Part shown: piece by piece, positions 6,960 to 9,008 of the stretch
Layout: each line of letters starts with the position of its first letter
Position numbering within the stretch: the stretch's first letter is position 1
From: JBDNFP01 sp041689775
GTDB lineage: Bacteria > Bacteroidota > Bacteroidia > Cytophagales > Spirosomataceae
Length of the DNA: 9,008 nucleotides
NCBI GenBank assembly: GCA_041689775.1
Contig: JBDNFP010000453.1
Coordinates: forward strand, 1 to 9,008
Direction: 5' to 3'
Notes under the pieces: generated by a model
The model's input: the letters and a program-made list of their open reading frames with translations, nothing else
What the model was told of the DNA's origin: nothing
The model's database searches: none
Translations under genes and position numbers: made by a program

Positions 6960-7002
6960 AGAACGGCGAATAAGAGTATGCTTCTTTATTCGCCGTTCTT
7001 TT
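6960..7002. terminator. Bidirectional rho-independent terminator between lytTR regulator and prfA
   Basis: A perfect 14-bp stem, AGAACGGCGAATAA (6960-6973) with its complement at 6986-6999, encloses a 12-nt loop. On the plus strand it is followed by TTTT (6999-7002); on the minus strand it is followed by AGTTTTTCC. The minus-strand form lies 38 nt past the prfA stop and is the natural prfA terminator. On the plus strand it would stop the kinase-regulator transcript 160 nt after its last gene. Confidence 0.85.
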
Positions 7003-7036
7003 AGGCTTTACCCCTTTCTTTCAGAAACTTTCTTTT

Positions 7037-8110
7037 CTAAATCGTGTCGCCTTCCTGCATCCGTTCGGCGTTCTCGGCAATGCGTAACTGCTCAATAAAA
7101 TCACCAACGGCGCCTTCCATCACGGTAGGCAGGTTGTATACGGTGTAGCCAATCCGGTGGTCCGTCACGCGGCTTTGGGGATAGTTATACGTCCGGATTT
7201 TATCGGAACGGTCGCCGCTACCAATCATGGATTTACGGTGCGTACTGATGGCGTCGTTCTGCTTTTTTAGCTCGATCTCATACAGACGCGAGCGTAGTAC
7301 ACTTAACGCTCTATCCTTATTTTTGAGCTGCGAACGCTCGTCCTGACAGCTTACCACCAGCCCCGAGGGCATGTGGGTAAGTCGAACCGCCGAATACGTG
7401 GTGTTTACCGACTGTCCACCCGCTCCCGACGAGTTAAAGGTATCTACCCGCACATCGTTCATGTTGATTTCAACGTCTACCTCTTCGGCCTCGGGCATAA
7501 CGGCCACCGTAGCGGCGGAAGTATGTACACGTCCCTGAGACTCCGTGGCGGGTACCCGCTGCACGCGGTGTACACCCGACTCAAATTTGAGCTTACCATA
7601 CACGTCCTCGCCTTCTACCTTACTTACAATTTCCTTGTAGCCACCGTTGCTACCCTCAGTATAGTCAAGTACCGACAATCGCCAGCCCATTTGCTCACAA
7701 AAACGCTGGTACATTCGGAACAAATCGCCCGCAAAGATGGCGGCCTCATCGCCACCCGTACCCGCCCGGACTTCCAGCACTATGTTCCGACTATCGTTGG
7801 GGTCTTTCGGAATCAGCATTTCTTTAATTGCTGATTCCATTATTTCTTTTTGCGGTTGCAACTCCGTCAATTCCTCTTTTGCCATTTCGCGTAGTTCTTC
7901 GTCCTTTTCGGTCGAGATCAATTCTTTGGATCCGGCAATATCTTTCAGCAATTTCTGGTAGGCATCATACTGCTCCACGATCTTTTCCAGATCCTTATAT
8001 TCTTTGCTCAGCTTGGAATAACGCTTGACATCCATCACTACTTCGGGCTGAATAATCTGCTGCCCTACCTCCTGGAATCGCTCCTTTAAAGCTTCTAATT
8101 TATCCTGCAT
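7037..8110 (-). CDS. prfA: Peptide chain release factor 1 (RF1), 357 aa
   Basis: RF1 ends translation at UAG and UAA codons in the cytoplasm. The protein has the full length of the family. The N-terminal helical domain and PCRF domain run to about residue 200, with RAGTGGDEAAIFAGDLFRMY at 115-134. The codon-recognition motif is P187-A188-T189 (VQRVPATES), the PxT of RF1; RF2 would have SPF. The catalytic GGQ is at 231-233 in NSSGAGGQSVN, where Q233 is normally methylated by PrmC. The rest of the RF-1 domain follows (SCQDERSQLKNK, RTYNYPQSRVTDHRIG). The ATG at 8108-8110 gives a normal N-terminus. It is a single-gene unit: a TATCTTTG promoter element lies just upstream and a strong terminator downstream. 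prmC is not adjacent. No internal frameshift, as found in prfB, is seen or expected. Confidence 0.98.
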   Translation of the reverse strand: MQDKLEALKERFQEVGQQIIQPEVVMDVKRYSKLSKEYKDLEKIVEQYDAYQKLLKDIAGSKELISTEKDEELREMAKEELTELQPQKEIMESAIKEMLIPKDPNDSRNIVLEVRAGTGGDEAAIFAGDLFRMYQRFCEQMGWRLSVLDYTEGSNGGYKEIVSKVEGEDVYGKLKFESGVHRVQRVPATESQGRVHTSAATVAVMPEAEEVDVEINMNDVRVDTFNSSGAGGQSVNTTYSAVRLTHMPSGLVVSCQDERSQLKNKDRALSVLRSRLYEIELKKQNDAISTHRKSMIGSGDRSDKIRTYNYPQSRVTDHRIGYTVYNLPTVMEGAVGDFIEQLRIAENAERMQEGDTI

Positions 8111-8135
8111 TTTGTTTCTATATCGTTCGGGGTCG

Positions 8136-8143
8136 CAAAGATA
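8136..8143 (-). promoter_or_regulatory. prfA promoter, -7 element TATCTTTG
   Basis: On the minus strand this octamer matches TAnnTTTG exactly. It lies 25 nt upstream of the prfA ATG, giving a leader of about 18 nt, nearly the same geometry as the kinase promoter at 4141-4170. The upstream TTG element is not clear. Confidence 0.6.
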
Positions 8144-8228
8144 CGTAATTTCGCATCACGAAGAATTAGTAAACCATCCCTTCGCCGTTTGTGTTACTCT
8201 AATCAAGACCAACGCTACTCCATGAAGC

Positions 8229-8260
8229 TTGGTTTTTATCTACATTAATCCGAAAACCAA
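8229..8260 (+). repeat. 8-bp inverted repeat in the leader of the DUF3365-like gene
   Basis: TTGGTTTT (8229-8236) and AAAACCAA (8253-8260) pair perfectly across a 16-nt loop, and the stem ends 7 nt before the ATG at 8268. It could hinder or tune translation, or serve as an operator. A stem this short can also occur by chance in AT-rich leaders. No convincing TAnnTTTG promoter was found between prfA and this gene. Confidence 0.4.
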
Positions 8261-8267
8261 CTCCTCC

Positions 8268-8852
8268 ATGATAAAGTACTCAATCCTAAGCGCCCTCTCA
8301 CTACTCTTCCTCACCGGTTGTAATGTTGAAAACCGCGTGGGGAACACCAAAGAACTTGCGCAGGAAATGAAAATCATGCAAATCAAACGGGTTACGAATA
8401 CGCAGCTGATCTCGACCGTGGACGAATGGGGCAAGCAAATTGCGGTAGTTGCCCGTAAATCGCTTGAAAAAGAATTAAGTGCCAGGCCCAAAGAAGGAGT
8501 AGCCATTTGCAAAGATCTTCGAAAAGTACCAATAATTAACGCCTTGGATAAGGAATACAGCGTAAAAATACAACTCCTGGGACCCGAAGATATTACGAAT
8601 CCGGCACTGAGTACAAAAGAGCGTGAGCTCCTGGACGCCTACCTCTACAACGCGGAGAACAACCTGCCCCAATCGGATAATATTCAAAAGCTCAACGATA
8701 CCCTACTGGTTTACAATGCTCCGGTACCCGTTGCAAGTACGATCTGCAAGACTTGCTTTGAAAACCAAAGAGTACCCTTCGCGGTATGGAGGGTACTCTT
8801 CGACAAAAAACAAGTAATCCGGAAATTGGATGCTAAGAAATTGAATAAGTAG
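8268..8852 (+). CDS. Lipoprotein with DUF3365 (Tll0287)-like domain lacking the heme His, 194 aa
   Basis: The ATG at 8268 begins a lipoprotein signal, SLLFLTGC, with lipidated Cys18; the longer open frame from a TTG at 8229 would spoil it. The mature part resembles the DUF3365 / Tll0287-like family of exported sensor-type domains: helical N-terminus, then EGVAICKDL (C81), LLGPEDITNP near 103-112, and LLVYNAPVPVASTICKTCF near 146-164. Family members, as I recall them, carry AIxVC in the first position and a CxxCH heme c motif in the last. Here the site is C160-K-T-C163-F164, so both thiols remain but the axial His is replaced by Phe. The protein may therefore not bind c-type heme and may use a disulfide or metal instead (inference). 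It is transcribed divergently from prfA. The right IS copy begins 17 bp after its stop, so its original downstream region is cut off. The family call is from memory of motifs, not a search. Confidence 0.7.
   Translation: MIKYSILSALSLLFLTGCNVENRVGNTKELAQEMKIMQIKRVTNTQLISTVDEWGKQIAVVARKSLEKELSARPKEGVAICKDLRKVPIINALDKEYSVKIQLLGPEDITNPALSTKERELLDAYLYNAENNLPQSDNIQKLNDTLLVYNAPVPVASTICKTCFENQRVPFAVWRVLFDKKQVIRKLDAKKLNK
8768..8800. repeat. Strong hairpin inside the end of the DUF3365-like gene
   Basis: AAGAGTACCC (8768-8777) and GGGTACTCTT (8791-8800) are perfect inverted copies. Three further inner pairs (T-A, T-G wobble, C-G) extend the stem to 13 bp with a 7-nt loop. The codons here read RVPFAVWRVLF, so the hairpin sits within coding sequence about 50 nt before the stop. 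On the minus strand the stem is followed by TTGGTTTTC, so it could stop transcripts coming inward from the right IS copy. On the plus strand no T-run follows. Confidence 0.5.
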
Positions 8853-8869
8853 ATTTTAGCTGAAAGCTG

Positions 8870-9008
8870 GGGTGTATTTCAGTTTTGTCAAGCAGCCGTT
8901 CTAATCTTGTTGACCACGTTGTCCCATTGGCCGCTGAGATTACAAGCCCTCAGGTTGAGTACGTTCTGGGCGTTTGGGATGGTCCATCGTTGCCCTGAGA
9001 GCTTCAGG
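8870..9008 (-). mobile_element. Inner (transposase 3') end of the same insertion sequence, right copy, inverted
   Basis: This is the exact reverse complement of 1-139. The copy points inward, like the left one, so the two ISs are head-on inverted repeats. Its edge lies 17 bp after the stop of the DUF3365-like gene and 1 nt beyond a tiny palindrome AGCT-GAA-AGCT (8858-8868). The rest of the IS is outside the window. Confidence 0.8.
8888..9007 (-). CDS. Transposase C-terminus, ISKra4-like (partial, second copy)
   Basis: The 39 residues are identical to those at 2-121, with the stop codon at 8888-8890. The protein enters from the right window edge on the minus strand and shows the SGQRW / AQNVLNLRA / LSGQWD tail. 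No difference from the left copy exists over the visible part, which suggests recent duplication or ongoing gene conversion. Completeness of the gene cannot be seen. Confidence 0.7.
   Translation of the reverse strand: MKLSGQRWTIPNAQNVLNLRACNLSGQWDNVVNKIRTAA

Noticed and set aside
7373..7834. 153-codon open frame opposite prfA
   Set aside because: It lies wholly antisense to the unmistakable RF1 gene and shows no domain or promoter; a shadow of prfA codon use.
8222..8248. Eight-codon leader peptide MKLGFYLH
   Set aside because: It has no codon bias typical of attenuation, no clear start signal, and is likely chance.
8229..8267. Longer start of the DUF3365-like protein at a TTG
   Set aside because: The extra 13 residues would displace the lipoprotein signal; the ATG at 8268 gives a normal lipobox with Cys18.
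1..9008. Composite transposon carrying accessory cargo
   Set aside because: The flanking IS copies suggest it, but the cargo includes single-copy essential prfA and ordinary envelope and signalling genes with native promoters and terminators. No resistance, metabolic or defence cargo is present.
1..9008. tRNA, rRNA, riboswitch, CRISPR array, toxin-antitoxin or retron
   Set aside because: I looked in all gaps between genes and saw no cloverleaf, spaced repeat series, known leader motif or small gene pair; each gap is under 300 bases.

Overview
The window looks like a chromosomal piece of a Bacteroidota bacterium, most likely of the Cytophagales (inferred from gene families, not from a search). 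The evidence is promoters of the TTTG / TAnnTTTG type, genes without Shine-Dalgarno sequences, a large secreted VPS10/BNR-repeat protein, a kinase with periplasmic TPR repeats paired with a LytTR regulator, and a DUF3365-like lipoprotein. Base composition looks even across the unique part, and the genes read as ordinary resident genes.

The two ends are a perfect 139-bp inverted repeat (1-139 and 8870-9008). Each copy encodes the last 39 residues of the same transposase, probably ISKra4 family, and the inner edge of that insertion sequence (IS). So the window is the unique DNA between two oppositely oriented copies of one IS, with their transposase 3' ends pointing inward. The rest of each IS lies outside.

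Left to right: a 21-bp imperfect palindrome (153-206) fills the space between the left IS edge and a 1056-residue secreted VPS10/sortilin-like Asp-box protein (212-3382, +). A hairpin terminator candidate follows (3411-3466). Next is a thioredoxin-fold protein with a CGWC motif (3602-4090, +), whose signal peptide is still visible upstream but is out of frame with the only ATG. A consensus promoter (4141-4170) then drives a two-gene operon: a TPR / HisKA_2 sensor kinase (4201-6000) and, 4 nt later, a REC-LytTR response regulator (6005-6796). A 240-nt gap between convergent genes holds paired small palindromes and a strong 14-bp terminator. The RF1 gene prfA lies on the minus strand (7037-8110) with its own TATCTTTG element. 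A divergent lipoprotein gene of the DUF3365 type (8268-8852, +) ends 17 bp before the right IS edge.

The kinase and regulator are clearly one signalling unit. The VPS10-like protein, the thioredoxin and the DUF3365 lipoprotein are envelope proteins without a visible shared pathway. No phage, CRISPR, toxin-antitoxin or defence genes are present. The points most worth a second look are the inverted IS copies flanking an essential gene, the frameshifted thioredoxin signal peptide, the CxxC motif lacking a heme His in the DUF3365-like protein, and several unexplained hairpins.
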